A stretch of DNA of 64,000 nt, from contig NZ_JAIVLH010000001.1 of NCBI RefSeq assembly GCF_020524345.1, positions 434,001-498,000 of the forward strand, in the 5' to 3' direction. The position numbers and the translations under genes are program-made. The DNA is from Metabacillus niabensis. Its GTDB lineage: Bacteria > Bacillota > Bacilli > Bacillales > Bacillaceae. Under the pieces are notes generated by a model that was not told the DNA's origin, did not search any database, and was given only the letters and a program-made list of their open reading frames with translations. Positions 26,425 through 36,006 of the stretch are shown here, in pieces (positions within the stretch are counted from its first letter, which is position 1; each line of letters starts with the position of its first letter).

Positions 26425-27000
26425 GTGTCATTATATCCTTTTGCAAGGTCAGTTGTTGCAGGTTTATTAAGACCAACATTCCGAATTAAAGTGGAAGGGT
26501 TGGAACATTTTCCTAAAGAAGGCGGAGTGTTGTTATGTACAAATCATATAAGTAATTTTGACCCTCCTGTAGTTGGGGTAACAGCGCCGAGAAAAGTATT
26601 ATTTATGGCAAAAGCGGAACTTTTTAACGTACCAGTCCTTAAGCAATTGTTAACTAATTTCGGGACTTTCCCTGTGAAACGCGGTGGGGGAGATCGTGAA
26701 GCAATCCGTGCGGGTCTTAAGGTATTAAAAGAGGGTCATGTTTTAGGATTGTTTCCTGAAGGTACTAGAAGTAAAGATGGTAAATTAGGTAAAGGACAAG
26801 CTGGTGCCGGATTCTTTGCACTTCGTTCTACTGCTGCTGTAGTTCCATGTGCTATAATAGGACCATATAAATCATTTCGACCTCTTCGGGTTGTTTATGG
26901 TAAACCTATAAATATGGAAGAATATCGTGAGAAAAAAATAAACGCAGAAGAAATGACAAGTATTATTATGGAAGAAATAAATAAACTGCTTCAAAAATAA
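26425..27000 (+). CDS. plsC: 1-acyl-sn-glycerol-3-phosphate acyltransferase PlsC
   Basis: A 191-aa acyltransferase making phosphatidic acid from lysophosphatidic acid in membrane phospholipid synthesis. The catalytic NHISNFD (HxxxxD) lies near residues 40-46 and the substrate motif FPEGTRSKDG near 110-119. KRGGGDREAI and VPCAIIG motifs are also present. GTG start at 26425. B. subtilis has its plsC elsewhere (yhdO), but cmk-plsC-rpsA order is common in other Bacillaceae. Confidence 0.94.
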   Translation: MSLYPFARSVVAGLLRPTFRIKVEGLEHFPKEGGVLLCTNHISNFDPPVVGVTAPRKVLFMAKAELFNVPVLKQLLTNFGTFPVKRGGGDREAIRAGLKVLKEGHVLGLFPEGTRSKDGKLGKGQAGAGFFALRSTAAVVPCAIIGPYKSFRPLRVVYGKPINMEEYREKKINAEEMTSIIMEEINKLLQK

Positions 27001-27170
27001 AAGAAATGAAGTCTTCATGCTTGACAAAAAGTAGCATTTATTAGAAGTTTAAAATGAAGGAATTTTTCATTTTATTTTAGGGGAAGAAAAACTCTTTGTT
27101 TTTTAATAAAATGAAATCTTACATATAGTTAATCAAAAGTAGCGCAGGTTTTGACAAGGAGGTAATTGAG

Positions 27171-28319
27171 ATGGTAGAAGAATTAAACAGTGTTCAAGTG
27201 GAAACACCTGAAGTTGGTGATGTCGTAAAAGGAATCGTAACAAAGGTAGAGGAAAAACAGGTAATTGTAGAAATTGAAAATTGTAAGCATTCCGGTATCA
27301 TTCCAATCAGTGAGCTTTCAAGCCTACATGTTGAAAAAGCTTCTGATGTCATAAGCGAAAATGATGAACTTGAATTAAAAGTGTTAAAAGTTGAGGAAGA
27401 AGCACTAGTTCTATCAAAAAGAGCCGTTGATGCAGAAAAAGCATGGGATGAACTAGTGAGAAAATTTGAAACAAAAGAAGTTTTTCATGCTGATGTTAAA
27501 GATGTTGTAAAAGGCGGTCTTGTAGTTGACCTAGGTGTCAGAGGGTTTATTCCAGCATCATTAGTAGAAGCTCATTTCGTGGAGGATTTCTCAGAGTATA
27601 TGGGAAAAACTCTTTCTCTTATCGTAGTTGAACTAGATAAAGAGAAAAACCGAGTGATTTTGTCGCATCGAGCAGTAATAGAAAAAGAGCAAAGTGAAAA
27701 AAAATCTGAGCTTTTAGATTCTATAGTAGTTGGATCTACAATTGAAGGGACCGTTCAACGTTTAACTGATTTTGGTGCATTTGTAGATATCGGTGGTATT
27801 GATGGATTAGTGCATATTTCACAACTATCACATCAACATATTGATAAGCCATCTGATGTTGTGCAGGAAGGACAGAAGGTTTCTGTGAAAATTCTTGCAG
27901 TTGACCGTGATAATGAAAGAATTTCGTTATCAATCAAAGAAACATTACCTGGACCATGGGCCAACATTAAAGAAAAAGTTCAGGTTGGTGATGTTGTCGA
28001 TGGTGTAGTAAAACGTTTAGTTTCCTTTGGAGCATTTGTAGAAATACTTCCAGGTGTTGAAGGGCTTGTACATATTTCACAAATATCTAACAAGCATATT
28101 GGTACACCTCATGAAGTATTAGACGAAAATCAACAAGTAAAAGTAAAAGTTTTGGATATTAATGAATCTGAACAAAGAATATCATTAAGTATCCGTGAGC
28201 TTGAAGAGACAACAAAAGCTTCAGATGAAGATGTTAGTCAGTATCAAGCCCAGGAAGATGCTTCTTCAGGTTTCCAATTAGGAGAAATGATTGGAGATCA
28301 ATTAAAAAAATTAAAATAA
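27171..28319 (+). CDS. ypfD: 30S ribosomal protein S1 homologue YpfD
   Basis: A 382-aa protein with four S1 RNA-binding domains at about 14-85, 100-172, 188-260 and 272-345. Each starts with a GDVVKGIV or GSTIEGTVQRLTDFGAFVDI-like motif, and the later ones have GLVHISQ. Low-G+C Gram-positives have such four-domain forms rather than the six-domain S1 of E. coli. It binds RNA, but a requirement in translation initiation is not established in this group. The C-terminus is acidic and probably disordered. ATG 27171 follows AAGGAGG. Confidence 0.93.
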   Translation: MVEELNSVQVETPEVGDVVKGIVTKVEEKQVIVEIENCKHSGIIPISELSSLHVEKASDVISENDELELKVLKVEEEALVLSKRAVDAEKAWDELVRKFETKEVFHADVKDVVKGGLVVDLGVRGFIPASLVEAHFVEDFSEYMGKTLSLIVVELDKEKNRVILSHRAVIEKEQSEKKSELLDSIVVGSTIEGTVQRLTDFGAFVDIGGIDGLVHISQLSHQHIDKPSDVVQEGQKVSVKILAVDRDNERISLSIKETLPGPWANIKEKVQVGDVVDGVVKRLVSFGAFVEILPGVEGLVHISQISNKHIGTPHEVLDENQQVKVKVLDINESEQRISLSIRELEETTKASDEDVSQYQAQEDASSGFQLGEMIGDQLKKLK

Positions 28320-29384
<1,065 letters not shown>

Positions 29385-29386
29385 AC

Positions 29387-29427
29387 AAAAAAGAGGAGAC
29401 CATTTAATTAAAGGTCTCCTCTTTTTT
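29387..29427. terminator. Bidirectional terminator between fni and ypzI
   Basis: AAAAAAGAGGAGACC and GGTCTCCTCTTTTTT are perfect 15-bp complements around an 11-nt loop, with T tracts on both strands. Confidence 0.93.
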
Positions 29428-29461
29428 GTCTTACATTAATTCAAAAGTTCGTCTTTTATTA

Positions 29462-29593
29462 TTATTTATTTCGTTTTCGAGCTGCTTCTGGTCCTTCTAA
29501 AGTTGTTGCTCCAGGATAATTTAATGATTGATCACGATCTGACTCAACTCGTTTACTTTCTCTTAGTTTTTTCTCCTGGCGGTCTTTACCCAT
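29462..29593 (-). CDS. ypzI: Small YpzI family protein
   Basis: A 43-aa strongly charged protein, MGKDRQEKKLRESKRVESDR and then DQSLNYPGATTLEGPEAARKRNK. It matches the YpzI family, found in the same place next to fni in Bacillus. The minus-strand ATG at 29593 is preceded by AAAGGGGGA. No membrane segment. The DRDQ and GATxLEGPE features are conserved in the family; small spore-associated proteins often have this composition, but its function is unknown. Confidence 0.85.
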   Translation of the reverse strand: MGKDRQEKKLRESKRVESDRDQSLNYPGATTLEGPEAARKRNK

Positions 29594-29725
29594 TTATTTT
29601 TCCCCCTTTACTATTGTATAGTTCATTTTTTGTAGTTTTTCGTCCATCTATACTTGCTATTTTTTACTAATATTCGATTAAAGCTAATGATAAATAGACA
29701 TAATGGGAATAGTAGGAGGAGTGAG

Positions 29726-30334
29726 ATGGAAGGAATTTTTTTTTATTGGATTATGTGGATAGCTTGGATTTTCACAACATTCATGATGGATAAGAGCAAG
29801 AAACGTCTTAAAGTAAGTATATGTATTTTAGTCTCTATACTGTTAAGTAAATGGTATGTCATTTTTTCAACTTATTCTATCAATATGACATTGTTATTAT
29901 CTTTATTTTTGGGATATTATCTAGCTGTAAACGAAGGTAAATTTAAATTGATTTCTTTTTATTTAACTAGCTTAACGATTACATTTGCGTATGCAGGAAT
30001 CATGTTGTTTAGGATCTATGATCCAGTATGGTTTATCTTAGACATACGCTTTATCATTGGCGCTTTCATAAGTATATTAGCCATTTATTTAGGTCGTGCA
30101 TCGTTACAACGTTATTCATTGTATATTATTGCGCTCTGTCAAGGGGAAGTTCTTTATTGGATTGTATTAGGGCAATTTCATAATGAAATAACATTTGGGA
30201 CAGAATCTTTTTTAGATATGTTATCAATAGGCTGTTTCATAATCTTTTTATGGAGTGGTATTGAACATTTCACAATGGTGGTTGAGAACTCCATAATAAA
30301 ATTGCAAAAACCAACAAAGGAGAAACAAGGATAA
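29726..30334 (+). CDS. yphA: Integral membrane protein YphA
   Basis: A 202-aa polytopic membrane protein with about six hydrophobic helices and no recognised catalytic motif. It corresponds to YphA by position, directly upstream of the YIEGIA-family gene. I use ATG 29726, preceded by AGGAGGA at 29714-29720, rather than the longer frame from 29654. It ends one base before yphB. Function unknown; conserved in spore formers. Confidence 0.83.
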   Translation: MEGIFFYWIMWIAWIFTTFMMDKSKKRLKVSICILVSILLSKWYVIFSTYSINMTLLLSLFLGYYLAVNEGKFKLISFYLTSLTITFAYAGIMLFRIYDPVWFILDIRFIIGAFISILAIYLGRASLQRYSLYIIALCQGEVLYWIVLGQFHNEITFGTESFLDMLSIGCFIIFLWSGIEHFTMVVENSIIKLQKPTKEKQG

Positions 30335-30335
30335 A

Positions 30336-31226
30336 ATGAATGAATACACATTACCTGTTTTATTTGGTGTAATTGTTGGAGTTCTTACAAGGTTACATAT
30401 GTTAAGAACTGATTACAGGCAATATCCAACATACTTGCACGGGAAAATTATTCATGTAGCTCTTGGCTTTATTGCTGCAGGCTTAGGAACAGTTGCCGTC
30501 CCTTCAATTATGGAGGAAGATTTTACAGCAATCACATTTTTAACTGTTGCCGCGTCACAATTCCGGGATGTTAGGAATATGGAGAGAAATACGTTAACTG
30601 TGTTAGACGAATATGAGCTGGTTCCAAGGGGAAATACATATATTGAAGGAATCGCGATAGCGTTCGAAAGTAGAAACTACCTTGTTATTTTTACATCCCT
30701 TTTTACGACTTTTACCTATTTAGTCGTAAATGTGTATGTAGCCATTATCGTTGGAATTGTCTGCTTTTTAATATGCCGTAAGTTAATGTCAGGCAGCAGA
30801 ATAAAAGACCTGGTTGACATTGAATTTGTAGAACCGCATTTTGAAGGTGCTGGATTATATGTAGATAATATTTATATTATGAATATTGGGATACCAGATA
30901 AACAAGAAGCAGTTTTAAAATATGGGATGGGTTTTGTCTTGACACCCAAAAATGAAAATTCTCGAACAACAATTGCGAATCTAGGTCAGCGTCAAGCGAT
31001 TTTACATGATGTGTCGACTGCAATGGGGGTTGTTCGGGACTCGGGTGAACCTTCTTTAGTTCCACTAGCAAAGCGTGACCTTGGTGATGGTCGTCTGGGA
31101 GTATTTGTACTGCCACAAGACCGTGATGTTGATAAAGCGATTCGTGTTATCGGAAATGTACCAACTCTGGAAAATGCCATTAGAATGCCGTCTGAAGCGA
31201 AAGCAAATCGTCGAGGAGGGAATTAA
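30336..31226 (+). CDS. yphB: YIEGIA family membrane protein YphB
   Basis: A 296-aa protein that contains the family-naming motif YIEGIAIAF near residue 106. The N-terminal half has hydrophobic segments (about 5-20, 34-55, 115-150). The C-terminal half is soluble and has DIEFVEPHFEGAGLYVDN and TTIANLGQRQAILHDVSTAM. It is encoded between yphA and the small ypzH, which the family annotation links to it as a capping subunit. The family is restricted to endospore formers, suggesting a sporulation role; the mechanism is unknown. Confidence 0.87.
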   Translation: MNEYTLPVLFGVIVGVLTRLHMLRTDYRQYPTYLHGKIIHVALGFIAAGLGTVAVPSIMEEDFTAITFLTVAASQFRDVRNMERNTLTVLDEYELVPRGNTYIEGIAIAFESRNYLVIFTSLFTTFTYLVVNVYVAIIVGIVCFLICRKLMSGSRIKDLVDIEFVEPHFEGAGLYVDNIYIMNIGIPDKQEAVLKYGMGFVLTPKNENSRTTIANLGQRQAILHDVSTAMGVVRDSGEPSLVPLAKRDLGDGRLGVFVLPQDRDVDKAIRVIGNVPTLENAIRMPSEAKANRRGGN

Positions 31227-31415
31227 TTGAGTGCACTAGAAAAATATATACTAGCTATTATAACAACCGATAAAACAAAGGCTGCAGGTGGGACAGCCAT
31301 TTTCATATGCAAAACAACAGAAGAAATGAATTTTTTTGCTAAAAATCTTGAAGCAATACTTGATGGTATCGCACACGGCATTGGTGATGATATGTATGTC
31401 ATCGTCAAGCACTAA
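31227..31415 (+). CDS. ypzH: Small YpzH-like protein, putative capping subunit for YIEGIA
   Basis: A 62-aa protein (MSALEKYILAIITTDKTKAA, then a glycine-containing turn and FICKTTEEMNFFAKNLEAIL). It starts with TTG at the base after the yphB stop, with GAGGAGGG at the end of yphB as ribosome binding site. Size and adjacency match the small partner of YIEGIA proteins in Bacillus. It has no membrane helix. The role is inferred from context only. Confidence 0.8.
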   Translation: MSALEKYILAIITTDKTKAAGGTAIFICKTTEEMNFFAKNLEAILDGIAHGIGDDMYVIVKH

Positions 31416-31456
31416 GTTGTGAATTTAGGAAATGTTTGATAATATATAAAAGTTAA

Positions 31457-31489
31457 GCCCTTCTTGTTTATATAGAAGGGTTTCTTTTA
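31457..31489 (+). terminator. Terminator of yphA-yphB-ypzH
   Basis: CCCTTCT (31458-31464) pairs with AGAAGGG (31474-31480), followed by TTTCTTTT. Confidence 0.85.
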
Positions 31490-31791
31490 TAAGAATCAGT
31501 CAAAGTTATGAAGAAATTATGAAGAAAATGAATGTGTTATCCAACTATGACTTGGTAAAGCAAGTCAGGTTTTTGATAAGAGAAATATTTTGCATTGAAG
31601 TGATTGTTTATTATTCGTAAAATAAGCTAATGAATACATATATAGAGTTTCGGTGGATGGAATTTGGTTTGAGATGAAGAAATGTCTCATGTTAAATGTA
31701 AGATCAATTCAGAACTTTTTGTATAGAAACATCACCATAATGTCGCTCTTATTTGCAAATTGAGTTTAAATAGTCAGGGAAGGTGTATTGT
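31490..31791 (+). other. Intergenic region upstream of der with a second hairpin
   Basis: No gene seen. TGACTTG (31548-31554) and CAAGTCA (31561-31567) form a perfect 7-bp stem followed by GGTTTTT, so either a second terminator or a leader structure for der. The rest is AT-rich and must contain the der promoter, which I could not place with confidence. Confidence 0.5.
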
Positions 31792-33102
31792 ATGGCAAAA
31801 CCAGTAATAGCAATTGTAGGAAGACCAAATGTAGGTAAGTCAACGATTTTTAATCGAATTGTAGGTGAACGTGTTTCAATCGTTGAAGATATACCTGGTG
31901 TTACAAGAGACAGAATTTATAGTTCAGGTGAATGGTTAAATTATCAATTTAATATCATTGATACAGGTGGAATTGATATTGGGGATGAACCATTTTTAGC
32001 ACAAATACGTCATCAAGCTGAAATTGCCATTGAAGAAGCGGATGTGATTGTGTTTCTAACAAATGTTCGAGAAGGGGTAACAGCTGCAGACGAAGAAGTT
32101 GCAAAAATTTTATACCGATCAAATAAACCGGTTGTTTTGGCTGTTAACAAGGTTGATAATCCGGAAATGCGTGCAAATATCTATGATTTTTATTCTCTTG
32201 GGTTTGGAGAGCCTTTTCCTATTTCAGGTTCCCATGGTTTAGGATTAGGGGATTTATTAGATGAGGTGGCTAAGCATTTTAAAAATATGGGATCAGATGA
32301 TTATGATGAATCAACAATTAAATTTTCTCTAATTGGTCGACCAAATGTCGGGAAATCTTCACTTGTTAATGCAATTTTAGGAGAAGACCGGGTAATTGTT
32401 AGCGATATTGCAGGAACGACCAGGGATGCAATTGATACCGTCTATAAATATGAAGGACAAGAGTTCGTTATTATTGATACAGCCGGTATGAGGAAAAAAG
32501 GAAAAGTTTATGAAACGACCGAGAAATATAGTGTAATGCGTGCATTAAAGGCGATTGATCGATCGGATGTTATTTTGGTTGTTATTAATGGAGAAGAAGG
32601 AATCATTGAACAGGATAAACATATTGCCGGGTACGCACATGAAGCTGGTAAGGCTGTTGTTATCGTTGTAAACAAGTGGGATGCTGTTGAAAAAGATGAA
32701 AAAACAATGAAGGAATTTGAGGCCAATATTCGTGACCATTTTAAGTTTTTAGATTACGCTCCAATTGTCTTCTTATCAGCAAAAACGAAAAAAAGAATTC
32801 ATACATTAATGCCACACATCATATTAGCTAGTGAAAATCACTCAAGACGAGTACAAACAAATGTATTAAATGATGTTGTGATGGACGCTGTTGCAATGAA
32901 TCCAACACCTACACATAAAGGGAAACGACTAAAGATTTTCTATACAGCTCAAGTGGCAGTAAAACCGCCAACTTTTGTGGTATTTGTAAATGAGCCTGAG
33001 TTAATGCATTTTTCATATGAACGATTTTTAGAAAATAGAATAAGAGCAGCCTTTGAGTTTGATGGTACGCCGATAAAGATCTTCGCAAGAGAAAGAAAGT
33101 AA
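31792..33102 (+). CDS. der: Ribosome biogenesis GTPase Der (EngA)
   Basis: A 436-aa essential GTPase with two tandem G domains and a C-terminal KH-like domain. G1 motifs are [12 protein letters not shown] near residue 10 and [12 protein letters not shown] near 183; G3 is DTGG and [11 protein letters not shown]4 is NKVDN and NKWDAVEK. It acts in 50S subunit maturation. ATG 31792 is chosen, giving [13 protein letters not shown], with AGGGAAGGTG upstream. gpsA follows after a hairpin, as in B. subtilis. Confidence 0.97.
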   Translation: MAKPVIAIVGRPNVGKSTIFNRIVGERVSIVEDIPGVTRDRIYSSGEWLNYQFNIIDTGGIDIGDEPFLAQIRHQAEIAIEEADVIVFLTNVREGVTAADEEVAKILYRSNKPVVLAVNKVDNPEMRANIYDFYSLGFGEPFPISGSHGLGLGDLLDEVAKHFKNMGSDDYDESTIKFSLIGRPNVGKSSLVNAILGEDRVIVSDIAGTTRDAIDTVYKYEGQEFVIIDTAGMRKKGKVYETTEKYSVMRALKAIDRSDVILVVINGEEGIIEQDKHIAGYAHEAGKAVVIVVNKWDAVEKDEKTMKEFEANIRDHFKFLDYAPIVFLSAKTKKRIHTLMPHIILASENHSRRVQTNVLNDVVMDAVAMNPTPTHKGKRLKIFYTAQVAVKPPTFVVFVNEPELMHFSYERFLENRIRAAFEFDGTPIKIFARERK

Positions 33103-33130
33103 TAAATTTATTATGATAAACTTAAAAGTG

Positions 33131-33163
33131 CATGTTGAAGAAATGTCGATTCATTTCAACATG
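33131..33163 (+). terminator. Hairpin between der and gpsA
   Basis: CATGTTGAAGAAATG pairs with CATTTCAACATG with a two-base bulge. The tail (TACATTTGTCTTTG) has few consecutive Ts, so it may be an attenuating or stabilising hairpin rather than a full terminator. Confidence 0.55.
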
Positions 33164-33215
33164 TACATTTGTCTTTGCATCTAGTCACCTATTTACAGAT
33201 AAAGGGCGTGAAATT

Positions 33216-34247
33216 ATGGAGCAAATAACGGTATTAGGTGCAGGTAGCTGGGGAACAGCACTTGCTATTGTACTAGCTGATAATGGACATCTTGTCAAAC
33301 TTTGGGGCCATCGTCCTGAATTAATTAAGGAAATTAATGCTACCAAAAAGAATGAAAAGTATTTACCAGGTGTGGAACTTCCGTCAAATATTGAAGGGGT
33401 CTCTAATTTCAAAGAAAGTTTAATGGATGTTAATACAGTTGTTTTGGCGGTTCCAACGAAGGCGATTCGAGATGTTTTGAAAGATATGCGACAAATCATA
33501 AAGAAACCTGTCACAATTGTTCATGTTAGTAAAGGGATCGAGCCGGATTCCTTACTTAGAATTTCAGAAATTATTGAATTGGAAATGCCTCAGGAATTAC
33601 TAACAGATGTTGTGGTACTTTCGGGCCCGAGTCATGCTGAAGAAGTGAGCAAAAGGCATATCACAACAGTAACATCTTCCTCCAAGAATATGAAAGCAGC
33701 GGAATACATACAAGATCTCTTTATCAATCAAAATTTTAGAGTATACACAAACCCTGATATAATTGGGGTAGAAATCGGCGGGGCACTTAAAAATATCATT
33801 GCATTGGCTGCAGGGATTACAGACGGACTCGGCTATGGGGATAATGCCAAAGCGGCACTTATTACACGCGGTCTAGCGGAAATTGCCCGTTTAGGCAGCA
33901 TAATGGGGGGAAACCCACTCACTTTCTCAGGATTAACTGGGATAGGTGATTTAATTGTCACTTGTACAAGTGTTCATTCAAGAAACTGGCGTGCAGGTAA
34001 TTTGTTAGGTAAAGGCCACAACTTAGATGAAGTATTACAAAATATGGGGATGGTTGTTGAAGGTGTTAGAACGACAAAAGCCGGTTATCAATTAGCCAAA
34101 AAGTATAATGTGAAAATGCCAATAACTGAAGCGTTGTATGATGTCTTATTTAATGGAAAGGCACCTAAGGAAGCCGTGGATGCTTTAATGGCTCGTGTTA
34201 AAACTCATGAAATGGAAGACCTTGTAAATATTATGGAGAATCGGTAA
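33216..34247 (+). CDS. gpsA: NAD(P)-dependent glycerol-3-phosphate dehydrogenase
   Basis: A 343-aa enzyme reducing dihydroxyacetone phosphate to sn-glycerol 3-phosphate, the backbone for phospholipids (compare plsC in this window). The nucleotide-binding motif is VLGAGSWGTALAIVLADNGH near residues 5-24. The catalytic lysine region is GGALKNIIALAAGI, and LTGIGDLIVTCTS is also conserved. ATG 33216 is chosen by homology (MEQITVLGAGSWG) with a weak GGGCGTG site; the upstream extension to 33132 runs through the hairpin and is not coding. Confidence 0.96.
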   Translation: MEQITVLGAGSWGTALAIVLADNGHLVKLWGHRPELIKEINATKKNEKYLPGVELPSNIEGVSNFKESLMDVNTVVLAVPTKAIRDVLKDMRQIIKKPVTIVHVSKGIEPDSLLRISEIIELEMPQELLTDVVVLSGPSHAEEVSKRHITTVTSSSKNMKAAEYIQDLFINQNFRVYTNPDIIGVEIGGALKNIIALAAGITDGLGYGDNAKAALITRGLAEIARLGSIMGGNPLTFSGLTGIGDLIVTCTSVHSRNWRAGNLLGKGHNLDEVLQNMGMVVEGVRTTKAGYQLAKKYNVKMPITEALYDVLFNGKAPKEAVDALMARVKTHEMEDLVNIMENR

Positions 34248-34252
34248 TTGAT

Positions 34253-34282
34253 GTGACATTCGCCAGTGATATTGCATAAAAT
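34253..34282 (+). promoter_or_regulatory. Candidate SigA promoter downstream of gpsA
   Basis: GTGACA (34253-34258), an 18-bp spacer and TAAAAT (34277-34282), each box one base from consensus. It begins six bases after the gpsA stop codon and would start RNA near 34289. Confidence 0.55.
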
Positions 34283-34288
34283 ACCAAG

Positions 34289-34560
34289 AAATAAAACAAA
34301 AGAACATAATATCCTATAAGGTATTTTCTACCTGCATAAAGTGGTTGGTAGGTTTTCAAACCTCAGATTCCTAAAAGCCAGTTCATTATCGGAAATAACA
34401 AAGATTAATGGCGACAATAGGCATTAGAGGATACAAAAGCTTCCTCTTCCGCATAAAATGCATCGTAGTCAAATAAGAGTTGTTCTTATTGTTGGGTACT
34501 ATTTAGTCGGTTTACCATTTGCTGAAGTAAAGATCGTCCCCTCTTTACTTCAGTATTTTT
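34289..34560 (+). ncRNA. Candidate small RNA with serial hairpins and terminator
   Basis: No open reading frame with a ribosome binding site occupies this 270-base stretch. It contains consecutive inverted repeats: AGGTTT/AAACCT near 34350-34364, AGAGGA/TCCTCT near 34427-34448, AATAAGA/TCTTATT near 34471-34490, and the 12-bp perfect stem CTGAAGTAAAGA/TCTTTACTTCAG (34522-34533, 34542-34553) followed by TATTTTTT. With the promoter just upstream it has the anatomy of an independent small RNA gene or a long structured gpsA 3' UTR. A separate strong promoter serves the next gene, so it is probably not the yphE leader. Confidence 0.5.
34522..34560 (+). terminator. Strong intrinsic terminator
   Basis: Perfect 12-bp stem, loop TCGTCCCC, followed by TATTTTTT. 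It ends the candidate small RNA or the gpsA transcript. Confidence 0.92.
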
Positions 34561-34689
34561 TAATGTCAAAAAGGCTGTATATATAGATACTGTATAAAAA
34601 CTTATTACATAAGGAATGGCGGAAAATTTGTTTTTCAATTACTATTGTTAATTAGTTAGGGTATGTATTGTTATGATTAACGTGATTTT

Positions 34690-34718
34690 TGGACAAGCAA
34701 TTGGAAGTGTAATATAAT
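34690..34718 (+). promoter_or_regulatory. SigA promoter of yphE-yphF
   Basis: TGGACA (34690-34695), a 17-bp spacer and a consensus TATAAT (34713-34718). It lies about 125 bases upstream of yphE. Confidence 0.65.
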
Positions 34719-34841
34719 CTACGATGAGTCAGAGGAATTTTTAAAATTACATAATGGTGCATAAAAAAGAGTGGTAGTTCAATTGAAATGTTAAGTTCAA
34801 CTAAGACGTGATTTAAGCGTTGCCACAAAGGAGGAATCTTG

Positions 34842-35042
34842 GTGAGTCCAGCATTAATGAAGATGTGGATTTCGTTTGCATCAATGGGATTCATGTTTAT
34901 CTCTATCATACTTATTTATTTAAGTCGTTTTAAGCTGAAAGGTGTACTCAAAGCTATTGTGACAATTTTAGCCTACATCTTTATGATTCTAGCAGGAATC
35001 ATTATTATCTTTGTCGTTTTTACAGGACCTGTTTCAGAATAA
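34842..35042 (+). CDS. yphE: Small membrane protein YphE (DUF2768)
   Basis: A 66-aa protein with two membrane helices (about 9-29, ISFASMGFMFISIILIYLSR, and about 38-61, AIVTILAYIFMILAGIIIIF). It begins MSPALMKMW, as does B. subtilis YphE. GTG 34842 is preferred, with AAAGGAGGA upstream; the TTG three bases earlier is in frame but less well spaced. Function unknown. yphF follows. Confidence 0.86.
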   Translation: MSPALMKMWISFASMGFMFISIILIYLSRFKLKGVLKAIVTILAYIFMILAGIIIIFVVFTGPVSE

Positions 35043-35069
35043 ATAAATATTAAAAGGAAGTTATTGACT

Positions 35070-35792
35070 ATGAAATTGTCAAATACACTTGTGATCATAA
35101 TAAGCTGTTTCTTATTGACAGGATGTTTATATCCTGAAGAAAAGCTTCAAAAAAATACAATACCGTATAATGATCAAATCCAAGCGGTACAAACCTCAAT
35201 TGATCAATATCAGCAAGATACGAGTGGTCTATTGCCGATAAAAACAAGAGATATGTCAACTCCGATTTATCAAAAGTATCCTATAGATTTTTCTGTCTTA
35301 ACTCCAAAATATATGGCTGAACCGCCTGGAACTGCTTATGAAACTGGCGGTATTTATCAATATGTTTTAGTTGATGTTGAAAAGGATCCAACTGTTAAAT
35401 TAATTGATTTAAGAATGGCTGAAGAAATCCATGAGCTCAATGTAAAACTGAATGTTTATCGTCAGGCGAATGGATATCCTCCTTTTAAAGATGTTATTAC
35501 AGATGAAATATACTCGTTAGATTATGAAAAACTTGGTTATAAGGAAGATCCAATGGTTGAGAGTCCTTATTCGGGTGAATTTTTGCCATTGGTCATTGAT
35601 AAAAATGCACAGATATATGTAGATTATCGAATTGATCTTAATAATGCCCTAAAAGAACATGAACATAGCTTTAAGCAAGGCGACGATATTAGAGAAATAT
35701 TAGTTATGAAGTACCAATTTGTGCCCGCATATTCCCTTCCGTATACAATCGATGAAAAGGGAGAGCCTGTTTTTTTAACAGAAGATAATTAA
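35070..35792 (+). CDS. yphF: Lipoprotein YphF
   Basis: A 240-aa lipoprotein: signal sequence with lipobox LLTGC, predicted lipidated cysteine near residue 19. The mature part includes KNTIPYNDQIQAVQTSIDQY and VDYRIDLNNALKEHEH; I recognise no enzymatic motif. It corresponds to YphF by position between yphE and spoIVA. ATG 35070 (MKLSNTL) is taken as start, with AAAAGGAAG upstream. It should be anchored to the outer face of the membrane. Function unknown. Confidence 0.85.
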   Translation: MKLSNTLVIIISCFLLTGCLYPEEKLQKNTIPYNDQIQAVQTSIDQYQQDTSGLLPIKTRDMSTPIYQKYPIDFSVLTPKYMAEPPGTAYETGGIYQYVLVDVEKDPTVKLIDLRMAEEIHELNVKLNVYRQANGYPPFKDVITDEIYSLDYEKLGYKEDPMVESPYSGEFLPLVIDKNAQIYVDYRIDLNNALKEHEHSFKQGDDIREILVMKYQFVPAYSLPYTIDEKGEPVFLTEDN

Positions 35793-35810
35793 ATGAAAAT
35801 TTTAGTCATG

Positions 35811-35856
35811 AACCCTTCATAAGAGAATAAACTCTGAAAGAAGGGTTTTCTTTTTC
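35811..35856 (+). terminator. Terminator of yphE-yphF
   Basis: AACCCTTC pairs with GAAGGGTT, followed by TTCTTTTTC. Confidence 0.8.
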
Positions 35857-35912
35857 GCTTTTTCTAAACCAATTCTTAATAAGGCGATACTTGAAAAAAA
35901 TTTCGAAACAAA

Positions 35913-35943
35913 GTCATAAATAAATAGGACAATGTCATACATA
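35913..35943 (+). promoter_or_regulatory. Candidate SigE promoter of spoIVA
   Basis: GTCATAAA (35913-35920), a 15-bp spacer and CATACATA (35936-35943) resemble the mother-cell SigE consensus (about TCATATT, 13-15 bp, CATACAAT). spoIVA is a SigE-regulon gene in B. subtilis, so the fit is expected. Confidence 0.6.
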
Positions 35944-36006
35944 TATAGTGTCCTATTAGAAAACGGATAAGCTTTATCCCAAATTGTATGATCGGGAGGG
36001 GATCAC

